Source: Paenibacillus bovis (lineage in GTDB: Bacteria; Bacillota; Bacilli; Bacillales; Bacillaceae_C). From it: DNA of 45,039 nucleotides. The translations under genes were made by a program, and so were the position numbers. Numbering within the stretch: the stretch's first letter is position 1; every line of letters starts with the position of its first letter. Shown here piece after piece: positions 26,129-34,094 of the stretch. The stretch covers positions 1 through 45,039 of the forward strand of contig VEFU01000037.1 in NCBI GenBank assembly GCA_007679095.1. The letters are read 5' to 3'. Under the pieces are notes generated by a model. It worked only from the letters and a program-made list of their open reading frames with translations, had not been told where the DNA came from and searched no databases.

Positions 26129-27721
26129 TTATTCCTTATAATTAACCAGCAATTGTACTATCTCATCTTCTACATTCTTCATCGTCTCACTAAGAAAATT
26201 ATTAATCATGATAGAAAAAATCAACTTCTCACCACTTAGAGTATTAACATAACCAGAAAGTGTTGACACTCCTGTTAATGATCCAGTTTTCGCCCTTACA
26301 TTTCCTTTCACAGGTGCCGCTGTCATACGATACCTTAGTGTTCCTCCTACCAGTTTCCCAGGTTCTCCTGCAATTGGTAAAGATTCTTCAAACAAGTGAA
26401 ACCAATCTTCACTTTGTATTGCAAAAAGTAGATTTGAAATTTCACTGGCAGGAATTAAGTTTTTGTGAGACATTCCGGACCCATCGCGTAGAAGTATATT
26501 TGCATTATCTACCCCATAGCCAGTCATTGTATCCTCTATTACTTGTAACCCTTTTTCCCAGCTACCTTCACCATGGATGACTTTTCCTAACTCTTTTGTC
26601 AGCGTCTCACCATGACCATTATTACTCATTTTCATAAAAGGAATAATAAGTTCTTTTAATGGAATCGACTCTTTCATAGCAAGTAATTTTGCATTCTTAG
26701 GGGTTTTACTTAAAATAATTTTTGATTTCCCAGAAAATGATATGCCATTTTCCTCTAACGTCTCTCTAAAAACATGGGCAGTATAATTCGTTGGTTCCCA
26801 CACTGTAACCCAATTTTTACTGGTTTTATTTTTTAACGGAATGGTTCCGTTGAAGACAATCGTGTTTGTACCATGTTCTCTCTCGAATTCAATTTTTCTT
26901 GAAGCATCTGCTGCTACTGTTTTCGTATTATTGATAATGGTGACATAATGAGTATCTGGATAAACTTTCACTTCCGCTTTATCCCCAACTGATTTCCCAG
27001 GTCGAAGTTCTACTATGACAGTTCCGGAATCGTAATCCATGTCTGGAGAAAGTGTTAAAGCAGACACTTGAGCTCCATAATGAACAGATTCATCTGACCA
27101 GTTGATATCCTGTGACAAACGGATATCATCATACCATGTATCATCGGCAATGATATTACCAGATACTTCGTGTATCCCCTTCTCCTTTAATTCGATTGCA
27201 AATCGTTCAAAATCGGCTTGCATTAAGGTTGGATCACCTTGGCCTTTTAAAATAATATCTCCTTCTAGAGCCTTCTTTTTTATTTTCCCAGTCATTAACA
27301 CTTCTGTTCTAAAACGATATTCAGGACCAAGATTTTTAAAAGCTGAAACCGCTGTCAATATTTTCATGTTAGAAGCAGGATGAAGTCGAATATTCTCATT
27401 ATGTGAGTACAATATATTGCCTGTATTCGCTTCTCTTATACACAAAGAAATAAGCGCCCCATCCAACCTCTTATCTTGAAGTACAACAGCTAACTTCTCC
27501 TGCAAAGTACTTTTATTGTACTCGGTAATTCCAGCAACTTTTCTATGTATATGACTATTTTCCTGTATTTTGATTGGATGTAACGTGTACATGATGTGAT
27601 CCCTATTACGATTTACAGCTTCGATCACCGCATCATTATATTCTGTAGAAATCGGTATACAAACAGAGCATACTACTATAAACAGAAGTAAGATATACTT
27701 ACTACTTTTAGCTGGGCGCAT
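26129..27721 (-). CDS. dacC: D-alanyl-D-alanine carboxypeptidase/endopeptidase, S13 family (PBP4/DacC-like)
   Basis: 530 residues of peptidase family S13. An N-terminal hydrophobic segment (about 9-25) directs export. The penicillin-binding motifs are present: SxxK at Ser117-Lys120 (HPASNMK), SxN in KMSNNGHGE, and KTG in RAKTGSLTG. Family members remove the terminal D-Ala of peptidoglycan stems or cut cross-links. The large insert between SxxK and SxN (about 170 residues) is normal for S13. ATG follows AAGGATGTGAT with a rather long spacer. No cell-wall gene adjoins it; it is separated from parR by a terminator. The symbol is by analogy with B. subtilis PBP4a. Confidence 0.88.
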   Translation of the reverse strand: MRPAKSSKYILLLFIVVCSVCIPISTEYNDAVIEAVNRNRDHIMYTLHPIKIQENSHIHRKVAGITEYNKSTLQEKLAVVLQDKRLDGALISLCIREANTGNILYSHNENIRLHPASNMKILTAVSAFKNLGPEYRFRTEVLMTGKIKKKALEGDIILKGQGDPTLMQADFERFAIELKEKGIHEVSGNIIADDTWYDDIRLSQDINWSDESVHYGAQVSALTLSPDMDYDSGTVIVELRPGKSVGDKAEVKVYPDTHYVTIINNTKTVAADASRKIEFEREHGTNTIVFNGTIPLKNKTSKNWVTVWEPTNYTAHVFRETLEENGISFSGKSKIILSKTPKNAKLLAMKESIPLKELIIPFMKMSNNGHGETLTKELGKVIHGEGSWEKGLQVIEDTMTGYGVDNANILLRDGSGMSHKNLIPASEISNLLFAIQSEDWFHLFEESLPIAGEPGKLVGGTLRYRMTAAPVKGNVRAKTGSLTGVSTLSGYVNTLSGEKLIFSIMINNFLSETMKNVEDEIVQLLVNYKE

Positions 27722-27789
27722 TTCTTATATCACATCCTTATAAGTAATTACTCCTACTATAAGGTATTTACTGGAAAAAACAAAATGCA

Positions 27790-27823
27790 TAAAAAGCGAA
27801 GTACAAAAATATGTACTTCGCTT
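27790..27823 (-). terminator. Terminator of the parMR operon
   Basis: Perfect 11-bp stem AAGCGAAGTAC / GTACTTCGCTT followed by TTTATG on the minus strand, just after the parR stop. Confidence 0.88.
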
Positions 27824-27828
27824 CGACA

Positions 27829-28425
27829 TTAATCATTCATTCTCGCAAGAAAGTCTCCTAATAAATCATCCAAACTTTCTTCCTTTTCTACATGTTGTTC
27901 ATCTGCATCTACATCTTCTTCCGATCTTTCCCATGTGAAATTACTTAAATCATCCTCTTCCTCTTGCCAATCCATCGTTGCAGCTAGCTCTTTTTCAGAA
28001 GAAAGGACCTTTTCTTCTACTATCTGCTCCACTGGATCTTCCACCTTATCCTCTTGTAAGTATAATGCATCATTAATATCAAGTGAATTACTATTTAACG
28101 AAGCCAATAAGGCAGTAGAGCGCACAGGATCTTTCAAAAGTTGATAAATAATACTTCCTAATAATGCCTCGGAATGTTCATGTTTCAACCAATCGCGCTG
28201 CGACTTACTTAATCTATGTGGTAATGGAATAGTAATTGTTTCTCGTTCCCGTGTATAGGAGCTTCCTACTCCTTGTAGAACAAATTCCGCTATTTTACTA
28301 GAGAAGTTTCTTCGTTCCGTTTCCTTCAATGTTTGTAAATGCTTCAATAAATGGTCAGGTGTATCGGATGGCACACGAAAAGATATAGCTTGTCCGCGTT
28401 TGATCGTACCTGCTTTTTTATCCAT
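27829..28425 (-). CDS. parR: ParR-like DNA-binding partner of the actin-like protein
   Basis: 198 residues. Residues 11-52 (strand GQAISFRVPS, then two helices ending KIAEFVLQG) fit a ribbon-helix-helix fold as in ParR adaptors; residues 62-98 (strand ETITIPLP, then two helices) look like a second copy. An acidic, low-complexity linker (125-183) leads to a C-terminal amphipathic helix ESLDDLLGDFLARM, the position where plasmid ParR proteins contact ParM filament ends. It starts 10 bases after the parM stop, so it is translated with parM. Very weak primary similarity is normal for ParR; the call rests on fold pattern, size and gene order. Confidence 0.72.
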   Translation of the reverse strand: MDKKAGTIKRGQAISFRVPSDTPDHLLKHLQTLKETERRNFSSKIAEFVLQGVGSSYTRERETITIPLPHRLSKSQRDWLKHEHSEALLGSIIYQLLKDPVRSTALLASLNSNSLDINDALYLQEDKVEDPVEQIVEEKVLSSEKELAATMDWQEEEDDLSNFTWERSEEDVDADEQHVEKEESLDDLLGDFLARMND

Positions 28426-28435
28426 TCTCTATCAC

Positions 28436-29611
28436 CTAGTTCTTAACTGGTTCTTTTACTGGAGCCTTTTTCTGCTCTGATTTTTTAGCAAAATCCATAA
28501 TTAACTTATAGTACGCATTCGCCATCATCCAAATACTTTCTTTTTCATCTTCAAAGAAATCAATGTTATAACCATCTAAATTATTATTTAATGTTTTGAT
28601 ATATTCTTTTAAAACATTTGCTCCGCCCCCAACAAAATAACAGATTTCCGTTTGGGAGTTTTTTTGCCAAACATTACGGAGAAGTCGATATTGTTTCTTT
28701 GCTAGGTCTAACAATATACGATCGGTAATATCATGGACACTCGTTCTGCTACCTTTAACCATAATATGATTTCGATCGTTTTTCTTCGTTATTATTTCTA
28801 CGACATCACGACGGCTGTCCAATTCCACTCCATGCTTACTTCTTATTTCTTCGCGAATCGATTCTAGTGATTCTGATACACCAAGATTGAAACCTTGCGC
28901 CTTATCATCATCAACATTGCGGTTTTTAATTACAGCGATATCAGTGGAAAGGCCACCAATATCTTGTATAATGATGCGCTTGTCTATCAAATCTTTATTA
29001 ATAACCTTTAAGTTATTATCCATCACTAGATTAATATAAGCTGCAAATCCTTCTGGATATACTTTCACTTCATCAAATTTAATATTTACTTTCTTCCCTT
29101 GATACTTCGGTGTTACTAAGAACTCAACTTGATGCACCGACCCAACTAATTTAGAGCGGTAACCTGCATCTTTCCCTTCTTTCACTTCACGTAAAGGCAA
29201 TCCTGTTCCTAAAATATAAGTAGCATCAATTACGTTTTTCGCTTGCGGGAAAACATTATTGTTTTCTTCTCGAACTGCATCAAGTGCTAATGTAGCAAAT
29301 AGCATGACGAGTGTTTGGTCTTCTTCCGATTTACTGCTTCCAGGATCAAGTTCAGTTGCATTAATACTTTTTGTTGCTAGTGTACCTACTCGATAAATTG
29401 CATTATTTTCCTTTAAAGCAGGTGAATGTACTTTTATATGAATACCATCTAGTGGGTTCTTATTATCTAATTCTTCAATGCCTATTACTGGTCGATCTTC
29501 TGTATCTCTCGCAATAATGTTAGGGATATTAATCTCATAATCTAATTCTCCAAACAGCGCCTTAATTGAATCATTACCAACGTCTACGGCAGCAACTCTT
29601 GTTTTGGACAT
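28436..29611 (-). CDS. parM: ParM/StbA-type actin-like segregation ATPase
   Basis: 391 residues of the actin/Hsp70 superfamily. Phosphate-1 motif VDVGNDSIK (9-17, Asp10), phosphate-2 motif IQDIGGLSTD (215-224) and adenosine motif FVGGGANVL (326-334) are all present, so ATP binding should be intact. Length and motif spacing fit ParM/Alp-type DNA-segregating actins, not MreB (about 340) or FtsA. ParM filaments push or pull ParR-bound centromeres apart. ATG 29611 follows AAAGGAA. A dense iteron array lies upstream and a ParR-like gene follows. Found mainly on plasmids; here surrounded by chromosomal genes. Confidence 0.88.
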   Translation of the reverse strand: MSKTRVAAVDVGNDSIKALFGELDYEINIPNIIARDTEDRPVIGIEELDNKNPLDGIHIKVHSPALKENNAIYRVGTLATKSINATELDPGSSKSEEDQTLVMLFATLALDAVREENNNVFPQAKNVIDATYILGTGLPLREVKEGKDAGYRSKLVGSVHQVEFLVTPKYQGKKVNIKFDEVKVYPEGFAAYINLVMDNNLKVINKDLIDKRIIIQDIGGLSTDIAVIKNRNVDDDKAQGFNLGVSESLESIREEIRSKHGVELDSRRDVVEIITKKNDRNHIMVKGSRTSVHDITDRILLDLAKKQYRLLRNVWQKNSQTEICYFVGGGANVLKEYIKTLNNNLDGYNIDFFEDEKESIWMMANAYYKLIMDFAKKSEQKKAPVKEPVKN

Positions 29612-29735
29612 TCATACACCATTCCTTTTCATTTAATATAATGTATCGTGATTTGTACAAGCCTTCTACTATAAGACTACCGAGAAATGGTAGATTCTTC
29701 AATCATTCTCTAAAAATAAAATAAAAATGTAATTC

Positions 29736-29924
29736 TGTAAACATTTTGTAAACAAACCAACTATTGTATACAAATTCGTTTACAACTAGTACAATTCCGT
29801 AAACATACTTATAAATCAATATGTTTACGTGTTTGTATACATGTAAACAGTTTTGCACACGAGACGTTTACTCTTTGTATACATGTTTACGTTTATTGTT
29901 TACATGTATACATTTATGTTTACA
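29736..29924. repeat. parC: parC-like centromere: 14 GTTTAC/GTAAAC/GTATAC iterons
   Basis: GTTTAC or its complement GTAAAC starts at 29737, 29748, 29778, 29799, 29823, 29843, 29866, 29885, 29898 and 29918; the palindrome GTATAC starts at 29766, 29835, 29877 and 29906. Steps are mostly 8, 11-13 or 21-24 bases, close to helical phasing. Most sites are embedded in TGTATACA or TGTAAACA. Fourteen hexamers in 187 bp is far above chance. Position directly upstream of parM matches the parC-parM-parR order of plasmid type II partition loci, where such repeats bind ParR and autoregulate the operon. Confidence 0.85.
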
Positions 29925-29936
29925 TCTATTTGGAAC

Positions 29937-29963
29937 AAAAAAAGAGAGCACTTAATTGCCCTC
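29937..29963 (-). terminator. Terminator of the HPr kinase paralogue
   Basis: On the minus strand GAGGGC / GCTCTC with an eight-base loop, then TTTTTTT. It separates this gene from the iteron array. Confidence 0.75.
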
Positions 29964-29986
29964 CCCTTCCGTTCTATATTCTACTT

Positions 29987-30904
29987 TTACTCATTTGCTT
30001 CATTTTGAATCCGTTTTAAAAACTCCTCTGCTGCACTATATCCCTGTTGACTCAAATACCAATTATTTGCTGCTGCTTCTATTAAACCAACAACATCCCT
30101 ACCAGGTTGTAGTTGCAATTGTATGTGAGGAACCTGAACTCCCATATAATCGACAAATTTTTCTTCTAACTCTAATTCATTATTCAAAGAATTTTTATCC
30201 CATTTCGTTAATTCAATATCTAGAGCTATTCTTGTTTCATCTTGGAAAGCTTTCCGCCCATATACACGAACTACATTTAACAAGCCAATACTACGCATGG
30301 CAAGGAACTCTTTATTCGTTTCGTTATGTGTACCTAGTATGGTTTGTGGACTTAATTTTTTTAAGACAACAATATCATCGGCAATCAAGCGATGTCCTCT
30401 ACCAATCAGTGTATGTGCAGTTTCACTTTTTCCAATTCCTGATTTTCCACGCAGTAATATACCCATTCCATACACATTAACACAAACACCATGAATAGCA
30501 ATTTCAGGTGCAAGCATCTTTGTTAAAAATCCATCTAATTTAGGGAGAAATTCCTTCGTACGCTCTTCTGTTCTTAATAATGGGATTCCTTCTTCGGAGC
30601 AATATTTTAATAAATATGTTAAACCTTCCTGTCCAGTAGTAACAATAAAGCATGGTGGGCGATATTTAACGATATTACCGATCCTGAGCTTACGTTCATC
30701 TTTCGTTAAATTATGCAAATAAGTAATCTCTTTCCGACCCATTATTTGAACATATTGCTTAGGAAAAAACTCAAAGTAACCGATAAACTCCAAGCCAGGC
30801 CGATACGATTCTGACTGCTTAATTTTTCGGTGTAATTGATTTTCTCCAGCTAACACTTCCAATTGAAAGGTTTTAACTAAATGCTCAACAGTAATTTCCT
30901 TCAT
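29987..30904 (-). CDS. HPr kinase/phosphorylase paralogue
   Basis: 305 residues, matching the full HprK length of about 310. N-terminal domain with RPGLEFIGYF (35-44), then AIHGV (136-140), Walker A GKSGIGKS (153-160) and GHRLIADD (170-177), all hallmark residues. The second signature is changed: the usual E-I-R-G reads A-M-R-S before IGLLNV, and the usual R-P-G-R-N reads Q-P-G-R-D. HprK phosphorylates HPr on Ser46 to drive carbon catabolite control. It is not beside lgt, the usual hprK neighbour, so it is likely a second copy. I chose ATG 30904; an ORF start at 31030 adds 42 residues absent from the family. The ribosome binding site is weak (GGAG 13 bases away). Confidence 0.85.
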   Translation of the reverse strand: MKEITVEHLVKTFQLEVLAGENQLHRKIKQSESYRPGLEFIGYFEFFPKQYVQIMGRKEITYLHNLTKDERKLRIGNIVKYRPPCFIVTTGQEGLTYLLKYCSEEGIPLLRTEERTKEFLPKLDGFLTKMLAPEIAIHGVCVNVYGMGILLRGKSGIGKSETAHTLIGRGHRLIADDIVVLKKLSPQTILGTHNETNKEFLAMRSIGLLNVVRVYGRKAFQDETRIALDIELTKWDKNSLNNELELEEKFVDYMGVQVPHIQLQLQPGRDVVGLIEAAANNWYLSQQGYSAAEEFLKRIQNEANE

Positions 30905-31190
30905 TATCCATGACACACTCCAACTAATACGAACTTTACTTACATTATTTCTATCATACTCATTTATACGATTAGAATCTATAGCTAAACGTCCATCTAT
31001 CGTACTATTTTTAATAATTAACACATACATACGTTTATTTATCTTTCCCGGGAAATATCGACAATTTTATAAGGAAATTGTCGAATACATTGTAAAGTAT
31101 AGTTATAAGATCTTTACAAAACATGAACCATATTTTAAGTTTTCTTACTGTATAATGGGTAGTAACAGTATACGAAAGGTTGCGATACCT

Positions 31191-32000
31191 ATGATAAAGT
31201 TTGACTTACATACCCATCATTATCGTTGTGGTCATGCAATTGGCTCTATCGAGGATTACATTAAACAAGCAATTGACTATGGAATGAATTATATCGGAAT
31301 TTCAGATCACTCCCCCTATTTTTATAGTGATGAGGACCAATTATACCCTACAATTGCTATGAGTAAGAGTGAGTTTCCCCATTATGTAAGCGAAGTAATG
31401 GCATTAAAAGAAAAATATAAAGATAAAATTCATGTATTACTCGGTGTCGAAAGCGATTTTTTCCCTGAACATATGGAGCTTTATCGTGACACATATGCTC
31501 AATATCCATTAGATTACATTATTGGATCTGTTCATTATGTAAAAGGTGTTAATATTTTCCAAAAAGGTCGCTGGGACGGTTTAACTGCAAAACAAAGAGT
31601 GGAAGTAAAAGATGAATATTACCACCTAATCCAACAATCTGCTAAAAGTAATCTATTTCAAATTCTTGGTCATATTGATGCAATGAAAGGTTTTTATCCG
31701 GATTTTTCTCATATTGAAACAGATATCATTGAAAAAACACTAGAAATTATTGGTCACGAAGATGTTGCAATTGAGATTAATACATCAGGAAAGACAAAGG
31801 ACTGTGGTGGTTGGTATCCTTCTGACGATATATTAGAAAGAGCGTTATTTTATAAAGTACCCGTAACATTTGGCTCAGATTCTCATGTGCCGGAGCGCTT
31901 ATGTGATGAATTTGATTTAGTTCGCAATAAGTTAAAGGAGATTGGATACAATGAGTGGGTATACTTTATACAAAAGCAAAGATATGTAACACCACTTTAA
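31191..32000 (+). CDS. Histidinol-phosphatase, PHP family (HisJ-type)
   Basis: 269 residues, the usual HisJ length. PHP metal-site motifs: FDLHTHHYRCGH (4-15), GISDHSP, GSVHYVKG, GHIDAM and FGSDSH. Enzymes of this group remove phosphate from histidinol-phosphate in histidine synthesis. ATG 31191 is chosen over an upstream in-frame start at 31155; AAAGG lies 11 bases before it. There is no other histidine gene nearby, as for the unlinked hisJ of B. subtilis. A TATAAT word at 31151-31156 is the likely -10. It is divergent from the HPr kinase paralogue. Confidence 0.86.
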   Translation: MIKFDLHTHHYRCGHAIGSIEDYIKQAIDYGMNYIGISDHSPYFYSDEDQLYPTIAMSKSEFPHYVSEVMALKEKYKDKIHVLLGVESDFFPEHMELYRDTYAQYPLDYIIGSVHYVKGVNIFQKGRWDGLTAKQRVEVKDEYYHLIQQSAKSNLFQILGHIDAMKGFYPDFSHIETDIIEKTLEIIGHEDVAIEINTSGKTKDCGGWYPSDDILERALFYKVPVTFGSDSHVPERLCDEFDLVRNKLKEIGYNEWVYFIQKQRYVTPL

Positions 32001-32136
32001 CTTTGCCAATTTCTCTAAATACCATCCAATGTATTAATAAAGCAAAAAAATATAAACTTCAAATTAATCCAATAAGCATAAAGAAATGTCAGATTATGTC
32101 GATACATCCAATATAATAACTCTAGGGAGACATGTA

Positions 32137-33204
32137 ATGAGGAAAAGAGTAAAGTTGGAGGATATCGCTAAAGTAGTAGGTATTTCAAAAATGGCAGTAT
32201 CACTTGCGCTTAGAGACCATCCATCCATCAGTGAAAAAACAACTAAAAATGTCAAAAAAGTTGCAGAAAAATTAGGTTATGTACCAAACCGTTTAGCACA
32301 AAGTCTTGTAAAAGGTAAATCTAATACACTTGCAATGTTGATGTCCGGCCCTCTCCATGATGATTATCAAAATCAAATCCTGCGAGGAGCTATTCCATAT
32401 GCGATGAGCCGCGGTTACACCATTTTCGTCGGACCTATGGCACAACCACAATTGGAAAGTATGTACATTGAAAAATATAAAAACATGATGGTAGATGGCT
32501 TTCTAGGCTTTCACTCTATTACTGATAATAGAATTAATAGTGAAAACTATCAAAAATTAAAGGATGAAGGCATCCCGTTTGTTTTGTATACGAAGTACTT
32601 CCCTGATATGGAGACGGATTATGTAGTATGTAACGACTTTCTTGGTGGTTACATGATGACAAAACATCTAATCGAATTAGGTCATAAAGAAATTGGTTTT
32701 GTGTATGGTGATTTGCTCTTTCATTCTTCGGAAGTTCAAGAACGTATTCGAGGCTTTCAATATGCAATGGAGGAACACGGCATTCCTTATAATTCCGATT
32801 CATATATCCCTTTCCATTTACACTTCCATACTAAAACAACTGAGGATATTTTAACGGTGAATGAAACGTTCACAAAGCAACTGACAAGCGAAAAACGTCC
32901 TACTGCACTGTTTGTATGTAACGATATTGCTGCATCATCTGTTTATATTGCACTAAAAAAATTAGGACTTAGTATCCCAGAAGATATTTCTATTGGTGGT
33001 TATGAAGGCGTATACTTAGGATCGATTATTGATCCTCCTCTTACAACTATTGCAACTCCAATAGAAGAAATTGGGGAGCAAGCATGTAAAATTCTGATAG
33101 ATAAAATTGAGGGGATCATCCCTAGTTCAACATTTGTAAAAGTTAAACTAGATCCGAAATTACAAGTACGAAATTCAACCGCTCCACCAAAATTGATTAC
33201 ATGA
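32137..33204 (+). CDS. LacI/GalR-family transcriptional regulator
   Basis: 355 residues. N-terminal helix-turn-helix KLEDIAKVVGISKMAVSLAL (6-25) with the hinge helix YVPNRLAQSLVKGKSN, then a periplasmic-binding-like effector domain (FVCNDIAASSVYIALKKLG, PEDISIGGYEG). ATG 32137, 7 bases after AGGGAG, is preferred to the in-frame ATG at 32086, which adds 17 residues before the HTH. Probably controls the fructan/sucrose operon 35.7-43.4 kb; a palindromic AAAGCGCTTT operator lies in that operon's promoter. The regulator is encoded on the opposite strand about 2.5 kb beyond the operon's 3' end, so the link is an inference. Confidence 0.9.
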   Translation: MRKRVKLEDIAKVVGISKMAVSLALRDHPSISEKTTKNVKKVAEKLGYVPNRLAQSLVKGKSNTLAMLMSGPLHDDYQNQILRGAIPYAMSRGYTIFVGPMAQPQLESMYIEKYKNMMVDGFLGFHSITDNRINSENYQKLKDEGIPFVLYTKYFPDMETDYVVCNDFLGGYMMTKHLIELGHKEIGFVYGDLLFHSSEVQERIRGFQYAMEEHGIPYNSDSYIPFHLHFHTKTTEDILTVNETFTKQLTSEKRPTALFVCNDIAASSVYIALKKLGLSIPEDISIGGYEGVYLGSIIDPPLTTIATPIEEIGEQACKILIDKIEGIIPSSTFVKVKLDPKLQVRNSTAPPKLIT

Positions 33205-33243
33205 AAAACGCCTCCAAACCTAATTGTTTTGGAGGCATTTTTA
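33204..33243 (+). terminator. Terminator of the LacI-type regulator gene
   Basis: AAAAACGCCTCCAAA / TTTTGGAGGCATTTTT; A runs on the other side suggest it also serves the minus-strand remnant that ends at 33244. Confidence 0.88.
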
Positions 33244-34062
33244 TTACTTTTGAGATATAAGTTGTTTTACATGCCAAATTAAACTTATTGCTTCTTCTTT
33301 ATCTATTGCTTTACCTGTCTGAGCATTTACTTGGTTAATAATTGCTTGTAACTGATTTTTGCATGCTTGTTCGTTTCCTCGATTACGTGCAACTTCAGCT
33401 GCATTTAATTTCGCTTGGAGCGTTCTTACAATCCCCTTCTTTTCTATAAATGTATCCACTTGCTTGCTAGCACTCTTAAAATCTGGAATTATTTCAAGGG
33501 AAATATTATCTATCCTTAGCCATGAATTTCCTGTAGTTGCATGTAACCCAGCAAAAACTTCCACACTTGAATTAGTTCCTGAATTAAACGTTACAGTTTG
33601 CCTTGTATAATTTCCTTGCATACCGAATGATAATTCATTCATAACTGTCCCTTCTTCACCATGTGGTAAGCGAACTCCTAGTCTCCCATCAACATTATGA
33701 TTAGACGTTTGTACCCAAGCAGTGAGTTTATAATTTGTATTGGGTTCTAACTTAATTGGTTGATAGATTGAATTCCAATCTGCTGTGTCTTTTATCCATG
33801 CATTATTAGCCCCGGAATAGGCAAAGTCTGAATTAACATGGATTCCTGCATCCCCTTCTGAATGCCACGGAACAATAGAATTCGTTTCAAAATAGTCTAC
33901 ATGAAAAAAATACCCGTTTGATTGTGGATTTTTCTCCCCTGTATGCACTATCCGAATAGTATGCTCATCAGCAGGAGATAGATTTAGATCATCATATGCA
34001 AGTACGGAATGAATTGGATTCCTACACATCTTAACATGTATAAAATAGACAAACCTGCTCAA
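33244..34062 (-). pseudogene. 5'-truncated carbohydrate-binding/FIMAH protein
   Basis: The 272-residue frame opens with a TTG inside or just after the spoVAF terminator and has no ribosome binding site or signal peptide. Residues about 45-200 resemble a beta-sandwich carbohydrate-binding module (NYKLTAWVQTSN, GNSWLRIDNISLEI). Residues about 205-272 look like a FIMAH domain (VDTFIEKKGIVRTLQAKLNAAE), which ends many secreted glycoside hydrolases of Bacillus. A secreted enzyme would need an N-terminal signal and catalytic domain, both missing, so I read it as the 3' remnant of a larger extracellular hydrolase, possibly a fructanase given its neighbours. The remaining frame is intact, so the loss may be recent. 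Confidence 0.6.
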
Positions 34063-34065
34063 ACT

Positions 34066-34091
34066 AAAAAAGCCCGTTCATACGGGCTTTT
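34066..34091 (-). terminator. Terminator of spoVAF
   Basis: AAAAGCCCGT / ACGGGCTTTT with a four-base loop, immediately after the spoVAF stop; T runs on both strands. Confidence 0.88.
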
Positions 34092-34094
34092 CAA

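Noticed and set aside
29736-29924. Iteron array as a plasmid replication origin
   Set aside because: No replication initiator gene, DnaA-box cluster or adjacent origin-type AT-rich unwinding region is recognisable; the placement upstream of parM fits a partition site better.
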